Shown: one piece after another, positions 1-9,025 of the stretch
Position numbering within the stretch: position 1 is the first letter of the stretch
How the letters are laid out: the number at the start of each line of letters is the position of its first letter
DNA from: Belliella pelovolcani
GTDB taxonomy: Bacteria; Bacteroidota; Bacteroidia; Cytophagales; Cyclobacteriaceae
Assembly (NCBI RefSeq): GCF_900156785.1
Contig: NZ_FTOP01000018.1
Span: 1 to 64,000, forward strand
DNA: 64,000 nucleotides
Direction of reading: 5' to 3'
Program-made: the position numbers and the translations under genes
The notes under the pieces: model-generated
Databases searched by the model: none
The model's input: the letters and a program-made list of their open reading frames with translations, nothing else
Told to the model about the DNA's origin: nothing

Positions 1-63
1 AAGACCTTTATCAACTTCTCCCATCAAACTGGGAAGAATACCGTCCAAAATAAAATCCATTCT

Positions 64-990
64 TTACAAGATGGGGTTGGTCGGAGGGATACGAATATTG
101 TGGTATAACTTCCGAGCGGCATAATACTGCGGGTAGCGACAGACGATCTTATCCTCTTTATTGGAACTGTCTGGTAGGTAGATGAAATTCTGAATGATGT
201 CAAGCAGGCGCTTGGGCTCAAACACCCCGTCGATCATGGAGAAAAGGGAATCAATGCCATTGGCATCATGTTCATAGCCACTTACTTTTCTCCATGCATA
301 GTAGAAATCATACTTGCTGAAGAAAGATCCCAGCTTGCTATTTACCCCATCACTGATGACACAGAAAGCATTGTATTTGAAAAGCTCTGGGATGTCCCTG
401 TGGTATCGCGTGGAAAGTTGTTTGTATGCATCATACAATGTAGCTTCTTCTCTGATGGCACTTTTGATCTCAAACACCACCAAGGGTATGCCATTGATAT
501 ATAAGATGCTGTCCGGAATTCTCTTTTCCTGATACTGAATCTCCAGCTGATTGACAATGCGGTAGATATTGCGGTCAGTGCTGTAGCCAACAAATGGATC
601 TTCTGCTGCAAGATTGATTGATTCACTGACTGCCTCAGCAGCTTGATGTGCACGATGCACAATACCATAGTCTAGCAGTTGAATATAAATATCCTTATCT
701 GCTGCATGCTCTCGCTTCAGTACAAAGCCATCATTGAGCCATTCCATAAATGTCTTGTTGCTGGCATAGAGGTCAGAGGAGGGGAGTTGCTCCAGGTTAC
801 GGATGACCTGCTCTATTTCATTGGCAGTGATGCCAACATGACCATAGCGTATTCGCAAAAAATCCCTCAGATCATCCTTCAGCAAAACCTCAGATAGGTC
901 TCTTTGAATAGCCTTGCCACTGAGGTGCTCAAAGCCCTTCTTTTGTAGCAAATCTATAATAAGTGACTCTAACTTGGCTTCTGTAAACAT
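64..990 (-). pseudogene. hsdR: Type I restriction enzyme R subunit (HsdR), N-terminal fragment
   Basis: The 308-residue product matches the start of HsdR, the nuclease-translocase subunit of type I restriction systems, normally about 1000 residues. The nuclease core is visible around residues 160-180 (SILYINGIPLVVFEIKSA, with the ExK of a PD-(D/E)xK site), and the conserved RYPQYYAARK linker lies near the end. A stop follows about 10 residues later, before the Walker A and helicase motifs, and the last residues no longer look like HsdR. The frame therefore keeps the nuclease domain but lacks the motor. The other type I genes lie at 6.9-10.6 kb on the same strand, separated by unrelated genes. 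Whether the break is an insertion, a deletion or a frameshift cannot be told, because only 63 bases remain beyond it. Confidence 0.8.
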
Positions 991-1065
991 GGATCAATTA
1001 AACTAAAAGATCAAATTAAGAAAAAAAGTTAAATTAGAAGGATTATTTATGAATTCAATTAAGAC

Positions 1066-1536
1066 TTATTTTTTTGAACCTTTCTTAGATTTTGTAGCTT
1101 CAGATTTTTTGGCAAATAAATCGCCTATGTCAATAGGAGGGAGATTGAACCTTCCATGTGGTGCGTACGCAGTTTGCAAACTAAGAATATTTCGAAGCTG
1201 ATTGATAACCATATTGACAGTAGAGTATAGTTTCAGGTTTTTATAAACGCTCGAATTCACGTCAATTTCTTCGGTCGGAAGCTTAAAGATACCCATACCT
1301 GTACAGTACATGGAGTAGCCTGGTTTTTTTCTGTCTTTGTTGATGTCAATAATTACAAAGACTTGAAATTCATCACCCTCTCCATCATGATGGGCAAAAT
1401 CAACTGAAACAGGATAAGAGTCAAAAATAGCATCTATTTCATCACCACTTGATATTCCGTTGCTATCAACAAAAAATTGATTTTCCAGAAGGAAAAACTC
1501 AAGAAGTTGTAGAGGAGATTTTTTTATTTCAAACAT
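1066..1536 (-). CDS. SecB-like chaperone of a toxin-antitoxin-chaperone module
   Basis: This 156-residue protein begins with a short helix-forming segment, continues with alternating strand-like stretches (DSYPVSVDFAHHDGEGDEF, FQVFVIIDINKD) and ends in a lysine-rich tail (TKSKKGSKK). Length and pattern fit the SecB-like fold, but identity is weak and the assignment rests mainly on position. It starts 2 bases after the antitoxin stop, the third gene of a toxin-antitoxin-chaperone order. In such modules (M. tuberculosis HigB1-HigA1-Rv1957 is the named precedent) the chaperone stabilises the antitoxin through its C-terminal tail. It is cytoplasmic, with no signal peptide. An unrelated small protein of the same operon is the alternative. 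Confidence 0.55.
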   Translation of the reverse strand: MFEIKKSPLQLLEFFLLENQFFVDSNGISSGDEIDAIFDSYPVSVDFAHHDGEGDEFQVFVIIDINKDRKKPGYSMYCTGMGIFKLPTEEIDVNSSVYKNLKLYSTVNMVINQLRNILSLQTAYAPHGRFNLPPIDIGDLFAKKSEATKSKKGSKK

Positions 1537-1538
1537 GA

Positions 1539-1973
1539 TTATGCGACTAATATTTCGGAATAAGTATCAGCGTCTAGTGATTTGGAATAGTTTTCGTCAC
1601 TTTTCAAATCAAAATCAAAAGGTTTGTAGTAATACATCCCACTTTTATCTGCCTTGGGAATATGCAGTAATTGATCATGTTTCTTTTTCGTGGTGATGAC
1701 AAAATCAATTTCTAGTGCATCTGCCATCTTGATGATGATTTGATGATTAGGGATTCTATTCCCTCTGAATATCTGAGTGATATAAGAGGCCGATGTTCCT
1801 ACTTTTGCAGCAAGGTCTTTTTTCTTTAAATCTCTCTCAGCCATTACTTCATCTATTTCACCTAAAAACTTCATTACTAATACTTGCTCCTTGAAAGCCA
1901 ACTCTTCTTCTTTGGAACTAGTATTGAATAAATCTTGGAATGCAGATTGTATTTGGTTAGTCTTCAAATTCAT
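1539..1973 (-). CDS. XRE-family antitoxin (HigA-like) with C-terminal extension
   Basis: The 144-residue protein has a helix-turn-helix at about residues 45-95 (DLAAKVGTSASYITQIFRGN), preceded by an N-terminal helical segment. After the HTH is a tail of about 45 residues rich in Tyr, Asp and Ser. In TAC systems such a tail is the chaperone-addiction region that makes the antitoxin depend on its SecB-like partner; that role is inferred here. The gene overlaps the toxin gene by 17 bases and is followed within 2 bases by the SecB-like gene, so the three are almost certainly translated together. The HTH probably also autoregulates the operon. Confidence 0.75.
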   Translation of the reverse strand: MNLKTNQIQSAFQDLFNTSSKEEELAFKEQVLVMKFLGEIDEVMAERDLKKKDLAAKVGTSASYITQIFRGNRIPNHQIIIKMADALEIDFVITTKKKHDQLLHIPKADKSGMYYYKPFDFDLKSDENYSKSLDADTYSEILVA

Positions 1974-2367
1974 AGGTATAGGAGGCTACTCGTCTAATGA
2001 TTTGTTTTTCTTTTTTGCTCAAACCTTGTGAGGTTTTCTTTTGCAACAATTCAGCCATAATAATGACATATAATTGCTTGTCTTCACGTGCAAATTGTTG
2101 ACAATAAATTCTTGGATTGCTTTTGCCCTTTGCAGGTTTCATTGCTGTGACGTGTTCACAACCTTTTTCAAAATTCTCTTTGTCGTAAAGATCTCTTGGT
2201 GGTCTGTTCTCTTCTAAGATCAGTCTAGTAATTAACTTAAACTTCTCCTGGATTGTTGGATTTGCTGAAATGAAGGACTTGATTTCATCAGCATTGTCTG
2301 CATCTATATAAATGGCTTTTCTTCCATTCTCTGATTTCTTTATCAATATAGCTTTTCGGGACGACAA
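1957..2367 (-). CDS. RelE/HigB-like toxin
   Basis: The 136-residue product has the layout of HigB/Gp49-like RelE-fold toxins: helices followed by strands with basic and aromatic residues (KGKSNPRIYCQQFAREDKQL, then YVIIMAELLQKKT and a basic helix KKEKQIIRRV). These toxins are ribosome-dependent mRNA endonucleases; catalytic residues cannot be fixed by eye. The frame has no early ATG. The likely start is the TTG at 2365-2367, as an in-frame stop lies seven codons upstream. It is the first gene of the toxin-antitoxin-chaperone cluster, overlaps the antitoxin by 17 bases, and has about 300 bases of non-coding DNA upstream for a promoter. Confidence 0.65.
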   Translation of the reverse strand: MSSRKAILIKKSENGRKAIYIDADNADEIKSFISANPTIQEKFKLITRLILEENRPPRDLYDKENFEKGCEHVTAMKPAKGKSNPRIYCQQFAREDKQLYVIIMAELLQKKTSQGLSKKEKQIIRRVASYTYEFED

Positions 2368-2662
2368 AATTAACCTATTGCTTAATTATTTCCTAATTTA
2401 TTCAAAAGTGTTTGTACTTCAAGATAAGAAATGAATTTATAAAAACGTTTATCGTATGGTTAAAAATAGTAAATACTTGATCAATTAGAACTTAATTCCA
2501 TTGCCAAAATGAAGCTACCTTGATGCAATGTTTTTTTAAAATTGGATTCACATCATAGGTAAAACCTTCAAAGGTGAATACATTCTTATTGAAAGCCTCA
2601 CCCTCGTAAAAGTCATACAATCAATATTTTTATATTGCAAGTAAAAGGTTTAAGTCAAAAGT

Positions 2663-2701
2663 AAAATGTCCAGTTTTTTTAAATAAAAAACTGGACATTT
2701 T
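2663..2701 (-). terminator. Perfect hairpin terminator after the type I operon
   Basis: A 17 bp perfect inverted repeat (2663-2679 and 2685-2701) with a 5-base loop and A/T-rich flanks lies 22 bases downstream of the DUF6998-like stop codon. It should terminate the hsdM-to-DUF6998 transcript and may work in both directions. The rest of 2368-2722 shows no gene; it presumably holds the promoter of the toxin-antitoxin-chaperone cluster. Confidence 0.7.
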
Positions 2702-2722
2702 AATAACGATAGTAAAGATCAA

Positions 2723-3175
2723 CTAACAATGGACAATCTTAATTTTATCTTCATTTTTTATTTCCTTGTTTAACTTCAAAAGCATGCCTTTGGATAAAGT
2801 GTAATAGGTGTTATTAAATGCTTTTAAGTTTCTTTTTTGAATATACTCCTCGGACAAAAATTTTCCAGGTCCATTATAGATCTCTTCTAAATCACCATTT
2901 TCTTTAATCAATAGATATAGTATAAATTCGGGAACCTGTTTTACAGGAAAGTAAAAATTACCCTTCATAGAAGACTTAATCTGTATCAACCGATCAGTGC
3001 TTTTTTCTTTGGCATCATGAACTTGGTTATTCTCACTAAGTAATTCTAATCCATATTTTTCAGCTGCTAATACCTCTCCAATATCTCCAATAAGTCGCCC
3101 GTCTAAAGTGAAATTCCTCCCATATTGTTCTTTTAAGGATTTGGTGATTTGAAGCAGGTGCAATATTTCTTTCAT
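2723..3175 (-). CDS. DUF6998-like protein, possibly nuclease-fold
   Basis: The 150-residue protein resembles the DUF6998 family seen beside restriction systems. Residues 30-75 carry GEVLAAEKYGLELL, then a later Asp and the segment RLIQIKSS. This acidic-then-QIKxS arrangement recalls PD-(D/E)xK nuclease folds, though the glutamate usual before the lysine is a glutamine here. No signal peptide or membrane segment is present. It lies 20 bases after the YobI-like gene and is the last gene of the type I operon, just before a strong terminator. Function is unknown; a DNA-binding or nuclease accessory of the NTPase is inferred from position. Confidence 0.5.
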   Translation of the reverse strand: MKEILHLLQITKSLKEQYGRNFTLDGRLIGDIGEVLAAEKYGLELLSENNQVHDAKEKSTDRLIQIKSSMKGNFYFPVKQVPEFILYLLIKENGDLEEIYNGPGKFLSEEYIQKRNLKAFNNTYYTLSKGMLLKLNKEIKNEDKIKIVHC

Positions 3176-3195
3176 TTTCCTAAACTTTATAATAG

Positions 3196-6100
3196 TTAAT
3201 AGTTTGCTACGACTCTAATTTCTTCGACATTTTTTGGATTGGTATCAAAACTCTTTATATAACCTTTTTTTAGAAGCTTTTCGAATAGATTTTTATTTAG
3301 CTCGTTTTTATTAAAAGTTGGACGTTTTCGATTCTCAAATAATTTTGAATAGTACTTATCAGCAGTGAGTTTTTCAGTTAATAATTTTATCTCGTCATAG
3401 TCTAAATTATCAAAATGCATTAATAGTAGTTTCATTTTACTTTCCCAGTTATGATTGTATTTAAACATTCTTTCAAGCTGTTCAAAGCTCAAAGAGAAGA
3501 ACTTTGAATTTGCTAGAGTATCGCATGCTGCTTCTGCTACCCAAATATCTTTAATTGATTGGTCAAGGTCAATCACTTTTAGTAATTCATATTTCTGTTC
3601 TAGTTTGATATTCCTGGATTTCAGAAAATCTGCAACTAAACTATCATCCACTTCTAGTTCGTTAAAATTGCCTACAAATTTTTCAGGATATTTTTCAGCC
3701 AAAAGGATCGCTATTTTTGGGTAACTTTCAGAAAGTTTTTTAAATCCTTCAACGTCGAAGCTAAGCAAACCAGTTTCTATTGAAAATGTAATTTTACCTT
3801 CGGATAATTTTGAAAAATCAAACCATTTGTACCAATACGGGATACTATTTCTTAAAGATTTAAAACTATCTAAACCTAGCTCAATGGTATGTATTATATT
3901 GTCAGATATGCTACTGGTTACTTTTTTGTCTTGATCTGAAATTTTTTCATTCGCCAAAATTTTATATACCTGTTCTTCATTTAAAAATTCAATAAGCGTT
4001 TCATCAAATCTTTCTTCTTCCAAACTTTTATAATAAACAGCTACATTTTTCCAATTAGGAACAATTTTGAGTCCTTTCAATAATTGCTTTTGGACATGTA
4101 TATCTTCAATTTTATCAAGTTCTTCAATATATCCATCCTGTATTTCAATGATTTCCTGTGTGAGATCTAAGGATATTTTAGGGTGATTTAAAAGCCTTTG
4201 AAAAGCTACAGCTGATTCTTGAATTGAATCTATATTAACAAGTAAAATAGTTTCAACAAAGACTTCAATATTGTCATCAACATAATTGATTAAATCAGTA
4301 TTTTCAGAATTAATTATTTCAGTGTAAAGTGAATTGCTTCTTTTCTTTTGCCCAATTAGAACTAATATATTTTCAAGGTTTAAATCATAATGATTGTGTT
4401 TGATTACATAAGAATAAGATGATTCAATAGACGAGTCTAATGGTGGTAATACTTCAAACTTTATCTTCAATGTTTTAAGTGTTTTCAAAACCTTATCATC
4501 ATTCACTTCCTTAACTAAATGTAAAAAATCAGGGGAAAGATTTATATGATTTCTGATGGATTCAACGCCAGAATCAAAATCTTTAATGTCCTCTAGGTCA
4601 ACAAAATCTATTATTATCTTAAGTAATTCTTTAACTTGTTTGTCAGGTAATTTACTTAATACAATCAAATCCCATAAACCTGCCCAACATTTTGAAATCT
4701 CCTTGAAGAAAATATTTAAGTTTTCCTTTCTATTAATATAACTTAAAATGAATTTTTTTTGAGGTTCATTTTCTAGAGATAGAAAGTCTAAAAACAGTTC
4801 TTTTTGATCTTTGAAATAAGGATTAGTTAATAAAGCATCTAGTAATGAAAAGTTTAATATCGATATTCTTTTGTAATATTTTGGTTTGATTTTTTTTATC
4901 AAGTTCTCGATTGAAAACAATTCATGTCCATAGCCAAGGACTCCACCACTCAATACACAGTTTAGGAACTTAAAGTCATTGTTTGTGAGAGTTTCTTCAT
5001 GGAAATTTGAAATGTAACTTTTGTAGTTTTCATTGATATAACCGTTAATCAATAAGTATTTAACAATTTCATGTTGTGTAGTTCCTTTTAAAAATTGATT
5101 TATCTCTAATTCATTAAATATTTCTGCTATGTTGTAATTATCTATTTCATTAATTTTTTGATTGATTTTGGTAAGATTAATTTTTAGCTGATCTAATATT
5201 TTTGTTTCCTTGGCAGTAACTAATTTCTCGCGTTCCTTAAATGTTTTATTTTTATTGACTTCATTTTCTATTTCTTTAAAATTCAAAATTCCATTTTCTA
5301 TTGAATAATATGGATTGTTTTGTAATCTTATAGAGGTATAATTAGATTTCTCTTGTTCTATCATTTTGAGGAAATTTTCACTTTTTAAAATTTCATGAAT
5401 AGATATATAGGCCTTACCTATCATAACTTTCTGAATCAATGGAAATTTTTCAAGAATTTTTGAGTGATATATCCTCCTTAGATTTTGTAATACTTCTATT
5501 TTTTCTAGTTCAATTTGATCAATTTCAGCTTTAATTTCTTCTAATTCTATTTTTAAATTTTGCTTTAAATCTTCAATATATTTCTCCTTTTGAGAAAGAA
5601 AATCATAAAGGTCACCCTCCTTATTGTAAAGTTTCGCAAAGTCATCAGGAAAAATATTTTTATAGGTTACCATAGCGAAGATTGAATCTTGACTCAGGTC
5701 AGAGGTAAGTTTCTCCTTAAATATTTTATATTCCAAAATAATATTTGTCAGGAGACGCATATCAATATCACTAATAAAAGATACTAATTCGTTAGTGAAA
5801 TCAATTGATAAATTATCATCTAAATTATTTTCTTTGAGAATTCTTAAAAGCTGATCTTCAGCATTTGATTGATTTATAAAAGGAATGATTGGAATTATTA
5901 AATCAAAAAACTTGACCCTATTTGATTTCTCAGATAAAACTTCGTCTTTAACAGCATAGATGAAATTTATTTTTCTATTGTTTTTAACAGATTCAAAGTT
6001 ATTAAGAAGTGTATTAATTTCTCGGAGCTTTTCAAAAATTTGGGTTCCTTTGAACCTATCTACATCTTCAATTACTAGTACGTTAAAATCTGTTTTTTCA

Positions 6101-6858
6101 AAAAAGTAAAGTATTTCTTCCAAGTGCTCATTAAAAACGGATTTTTTCACTTTGTCTCCTATTTCTATTTCCCCTTTAATGTTTAATTTGTTTATTTTCG
6201 AATTGATCATAGTATTAATTACCTGTGCTATTAGAAAACCCAGCCCAAGTAAAAAAAATAAAAAAGTAGTTAGGTATAACCAGTCGATTGATTCGTTTCC
6301 AGACCATGTATTAAAATTAAATTTACTTAACTCATTAAAAAGGAATATGTTAATAAGAGAATAGAGCCAAGTAATAATTGCAAGTACTAGTCCAATTAAC
6401 TTCCAAGTACTTAAACTTATGATTCTCCTAAATTTTGAATCAGGAATTTTTGTAGGTTTGACATGATAAAAAATTTGTTGAAGAATACTTACTTCAAGCT
6501 TTTTTTCTAACTCTTCCGGGATACCATTTTCATAGAAAGAGGCTAAAGAAACATTCAAAAACTTAAATTCGGGATGTTGAGCTTGAAATGTTTTAATTAT
6601 GGTGCTTTTCCCAGATCCGTAATTGCCGGAAATAGCAATATTTGTTATGTCTTTATCATGGAGTGCTTTTTTTAAAAGGGTTAGGTATGGTGCTATTTGT
6701 TTTAAATCCTTTTCCTCTGTAAGTACTTTTGGGGCTAAAGATAAAATAGGAGAAGTTTCCTCTATTTGCTTTTTAAGGATAGGCATGTACCATCCTCTTA
6801 TCCATTCGAATAAATTGGTAACTACATATGATTTTAATTTCAAGATCCTATCTTTCAT
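3196..6858 (-). CDS. YobI-like membrane-anchored P-loop NTPase
   Basis: This 1220-residue protein matches the YobI-type P-loop NTPase family, related to KAP and STAND ATPases. The Walker A motif is at about residues 77-86 (SGNYGSGKST). Two hydrophobic spans at about 150-230 look like a membrane hairpin inside the NTPase domain, and a Walker B-like segment (VLVIEDVDRFKG) follows. Next come a coiled coil rich in Glu, Lys and Leu and a very long helical-repeat C-terminal half. It is the fourth gene of the hsdM operon, 17 bases after hsdS. Families of this architecture are often found with defence genes and are suspected sensors or effectors; that role is inferred. Confidence 0.75.
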   Translation of the reverse strand: MKDRILKLKSYVVTNLFEWIRGWYMPILKKQIEETSPILSLAPKVLTEEKDLKQIAPYLTLLKKALHDKDITNIAISGNYGSGKSTIIKTFQAQHPEFKFLNVSLASFYENGIPEELEKKLEVSILQQIFYHVKPTKIPDSKFRRIISLSTWKLIGLVLAIITWLYSLINIFLFNELSKFNFNTWSGNESIDWLYLTTFLFFLLGLGFLIAQVINTMINSKINKLNIKGEIEIGDKVKKSVFNEHLEEILYFFEKTDFNVLVIEDVDRFKGTQIFEKLREINTLLNNFESVKNNRKINFIYAVKDEVLSEKSNRVKFFDLIIPIIPFINQSNAEDQLLRILKENNLDDNLSIDFTNELVSFISDIDMRLLTNIILEYKIFKEKLTSDLSQDSIFAMVTYKNIFPDDFAKLYNKEGDLYDFLSQKEKYIEDLKQNLKIELEEIKAEIDQIELEKIEVLQNLRRIYHSKILEKFPLIQKVMIGKAYISIHEILKSENFLKMIEQEKSNYTSIRLQNNPYYSIENGILNFKEIENEVNKNKTFKEREKLVTAKETKILDQLKINLTKINQKINEIDNYNIAEIFNELEINQFLKGTTQHEIVKYLLINGYINENYKSYISNFHEETLTNNDFKFLNCVLSGGVLGYGHELFSIENLIKKIKPKYYKRISILNFSLLDALLTNPYFKDQKELFLDFLSLENEPQKKFILSYINRKENLNIFFKEISKCWAGLWDLIVLSKLPDKQVKELLKIIIDFVDLEDIKDFDSGVESIRNHINLSPDFLHLVKEVNDDKVLKTLKTLKIKFEVLPPLDSSIESSYSYVIKHNHYDLNLENILVLIGQKKRSNSLYTEIINSENTDLINYVDDNIEVFVETILLVNIDSIQESAVAFQRLLNHPKISLDLTQEIIEIQDGYIEELDKIEDIHVQKQLLKGLKIVPNWKNVAVYYKSLEEERFDETLIEFLNEEQVYKILANEKISDQDKKVTSSISDNIIHTIELGLDSFKSLRNSIPYWYKWFDFSKLSEGKITFSIETGLLSFDVEGFKKLSESYPKIAILLAEKYPEKFVGNFNELEVDDSLVADFLKSRNIKLEQKYELLKVIDLDQSIKDIWVAEAACDTLANSKFFSLSFEQLERMFKYNHNWESKMKLLLMHFDNLDYDEIKLLTEKLTADKYYSKLFENRKRPTFNKNELNKNLFEKLLKKGYIKSFDTNPKNVEEIRVVANY

Positions 6859-6875
6859 TCTTTTGCAGATTTTGT

Positions 6876-8006
6876 TTACCCTGATTGTGCCATTTTTGCC
6901 AATACAAGCTCTTTAAGTTCAGTTAGCTTTTGATTTTCTTTTGATTTTAATTTCACTGTTTCAAAAATAGGTCTTGCTGATTTGTGAAAATCTATCATAT
7001 TTTGTGGGTCAATTTTTGGAAGCGAATATTCTTCAAGATATTTTTCATGAACTCTTTGTCTCCCAGATGATCCAATCATACTACTTATGGCATAGGCTCG
7101 AAATTCATCATCTTTTGCTAAACAATAAACCCAATAAGGACTAATATTCTTTTTTGCTCTCATTACTATAAATTCGGTTGAACCAGCAGCAACTTCATTT
7201 GGATTTAAGATGTTTACAAATGCTGTTTTGCCATTCTCTAAACAAGGTGTAATCCTAGCTAAAAGAATATCTTCATTCTGAAATCTTGAGCCGCCTTGAT
7301 ATCCTCTTTCAGTTTTTCCATTTATACACATTGAAGTCTCGGAAAGGTTGGCCATTTCTATGTATGACGTCAATTCCCCCTTTTTTAACTCAAGTTTAGG
7401 GTTTGTTTCAATATATTCTTCAAGAAATGTGGATTCATAGTTTTCAAACTCCACAAACCACTCCCTATAAATCGCCTGTGCAGTTTCTTCGAGTTTTTCG
7501 ATCAGTTTTTGGTTTATTTGGATGCGCTGTTCTATGGCTTGGTATTCTGCGACGATCTCTCGCTGCTTTTCTATGGAGGGGATGGGAAGCATGACATCAC
7601 ACATTTCGTCCCAAGAAAAAATTTCCCTAGCACTTCCATGGCTTTTGAACCTGGCATAACGATCAAACTCTGGTCTGCGGAACCACATCATCAGGTATTC
7701 AGGATCCAGCTTGTTTTTGTCTTTGACTTCAAAAGGTGTATAGGCCTGTGAAATCAATGCTTCATCATGATCTTTGAATAAAGCTATTGTGATTTTCTCA
7801 CCATTTCGTGAGGTTACTGGACCATAGCCAAATTGGTTTCGCTTGATAATTCGATAGGTCCCCATATTGGTGCCGATGGTATTGGCAATAGAAGGAAAAA
7901 ATACCTTGTTGATGCTTAATCCCATCAAAGGAATATCCCTTAATTCAGTGTTCCGTCCGACAACAGGTTGGATATAATTGCCAAGTTTTTGATAACTTTC
8001 TCTCAT
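6876..8006 (-). CDS. hsdS: Type I restriction-modification specificity subunit HsdS
   Basis: HsdS selects the DNA target for both methylation and cleavage. The 376-residue product has two target-recognition domains: the first at about 10-150 ends in a helical spacer (SIEKQREIVAEYQAIEQRI), the second at about 190-350 ends in a similar helix (KSKENQKLTELKELVLAKM). Motifs typical of the family are visible (MLPIPSIEKQREI, SLPKIDPQN). It begins with an ATGA overlap on the nuclease gene, so translation is coupled. Target specificity cannot be predicted by eye. Length is within the usual 370-450 residues and the gene looks intact. Confidence 0.9.
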   Translation of the reverse strand: MRESYQKLGNYIQPVVGRNTELRDIPLMGLSINKVFFPSIANTIGTNMGTYRIIKRNQFGYGPVTSRNGEKITIALFKDHDEALISQAYTPFEVKDKNKLDPEYLMMWFRRPEFDRYARFKSHGSAREIFSWDEMCDVMLPIPSIEKQREIVAEYQAIEQRIQINQKLIEKLEETAQAIYREWFVEFENYESTFLEEYIETNPKLELKKGELTSYIEMANLSETSMCINGKTERGYQGGSRFQNEDILLARITPCLENGKTAFVNILNPNEVAAGSTEFIVMRAKKNISPYWVYCLAKDDEFRAYAISSMIGSSGRQRVHEKYLEEYSLPKIDPQNMIDFHKSARPIFETVKLKSKENQKLTELKELVLAKMAQSG

Positions 8007-9025
8007 TTCCCAAGCTGCTGTTTGATGAACAATTTCTCTCTCTCGATCTCAGCGACCAACTCTTCTTCAGAAGGTAAATAAGGCAGGTATTTATTTGCAA
8101 AAAGCTGTTTGCTTTCATTCAGTACTGAATATTTGGCAATTGTACTGTCAGTTTCAGTACAGAGTAGAATGCCAATGGTAGGATTGTCGCCCTCAGGTCG
8201 CTCCAAATCATCAAACATCCTCACATACATATCCAATTGTCCAATGTCCTGATGTGTAATGCGGTGGGTCTTCAACTCTACCAAAACAAAACATTTGAGC
8301 ATGTAATTATAAAATACAAGGTCAATGTAAAACTCAGAAGTTTCGGTTCTGATTAATTTTTGTCTTGCTACAAATGAAAACCCTTTGCCTAGTTCAAGCA
8401 GGAATTGTTGCAAATTATCAATTAAAGATTGTTCTAATTCTTGCTCGGTGTAAGACTTACTTGTCGGTAAATTCAAAAAATCTAAAACAGCCGGGTTTCT
8501 GATGAAATCATCTGGATTTTGCTTCAAATCCGCAGTTTGCTGTTCCATCTCTTCCTGAAGGATTGATTTTTTCTGGGATGAAATTAATCTTTGGTAGTAA
8601 AGCGTAGAAATATTTCTATCTAGTGTTCTGACTGACCAGTTTTGTACCGTCGCTTCTTTCAGATAATAGTTCCGGGCTTGTTCATTTTCAATACGCATAA
8701 TCAATCTAAAATGTGACCAATTCAAATTGGCACACATGTGTGCCAAATCTTTTAAATCACTGAAGGTCTGGTAAAATTGACGGAAATCTCTAAGTGATCG
8801 GGCACTAAACCCTCTTCCAAGTTCTTCAGCAAGTTGATTGATTAAATTTGATCCATAGATTGCCCTATCTGCTCCTGCTTGTTCTTCTTCTACAATTCGC
8901 TTACCAATATGCCAATATGCATCTATCATAGCTGAAGCAGTTGCCTTGTAAGCATCTTGTCTTGCTTGAAGAAGGATATTCTTTATGTCAAGTGCTACCT
9001 GATTTAATCCTTTATCCAATTTCAT
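8003..9025 (-). CDS. YhcG/DUF1016-type PD-(D/E)xK nuclease family protein
   Basis: The 340-residue protein has the N-terminal DUF1016 domain (residues about 15-165, including YWHIGKRIVEEEQ and SARSLRDFRQFYQ) and a C-terminal nuclease domain with FYIDLVFYN followed by CFVLVELKTHRI, the D...ExK active site of PD-(D/E)xK enzymes. YhcG proteins are common passengers in type I restriction operons. The gene overlaps hsdM by 14 bases and hsdS by 4, so it is an integral cistron. Its exact role, an extra nuclease or an assembly factor, is not established from the sequence. All nuclease residues appear present. Confidence 0.85.
   Translation of the reverse strand: MKLDKGLNQVALDIKNILLQARQDAYKATASAMIDAYWHIGKRIVEEEQAGADRAIYGSNLINQLAEELGRGFSARSLRDFRQFYQTFSDLKDLAHMCANLNWSHFRLIMRIENEQARNYYLKEATVQNWSVRTLDRNISTLYYQRLISSQKKSILQEEMEQQTADLKQNPDDFIRNPAVLDFLNLPTSKSYTEQELEQSLIDNLQQFLLELGKGFSFVARQKLIRTETSEFYIDLVFYNYMLKCFVLVELKTHRITHQDIGQLDMYVRMFDDLERPEGDNPTIGILLCTETDSTIAKYSVLNESKQLFANKYLPYLPSEEELVAEIEREKLFIKQQLGK

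Noticed and set aside
1-63. Second short coding frame downstream of the HsdR fragment
   Set aside because: It is only 20 codons and cannot be assigned to any family.
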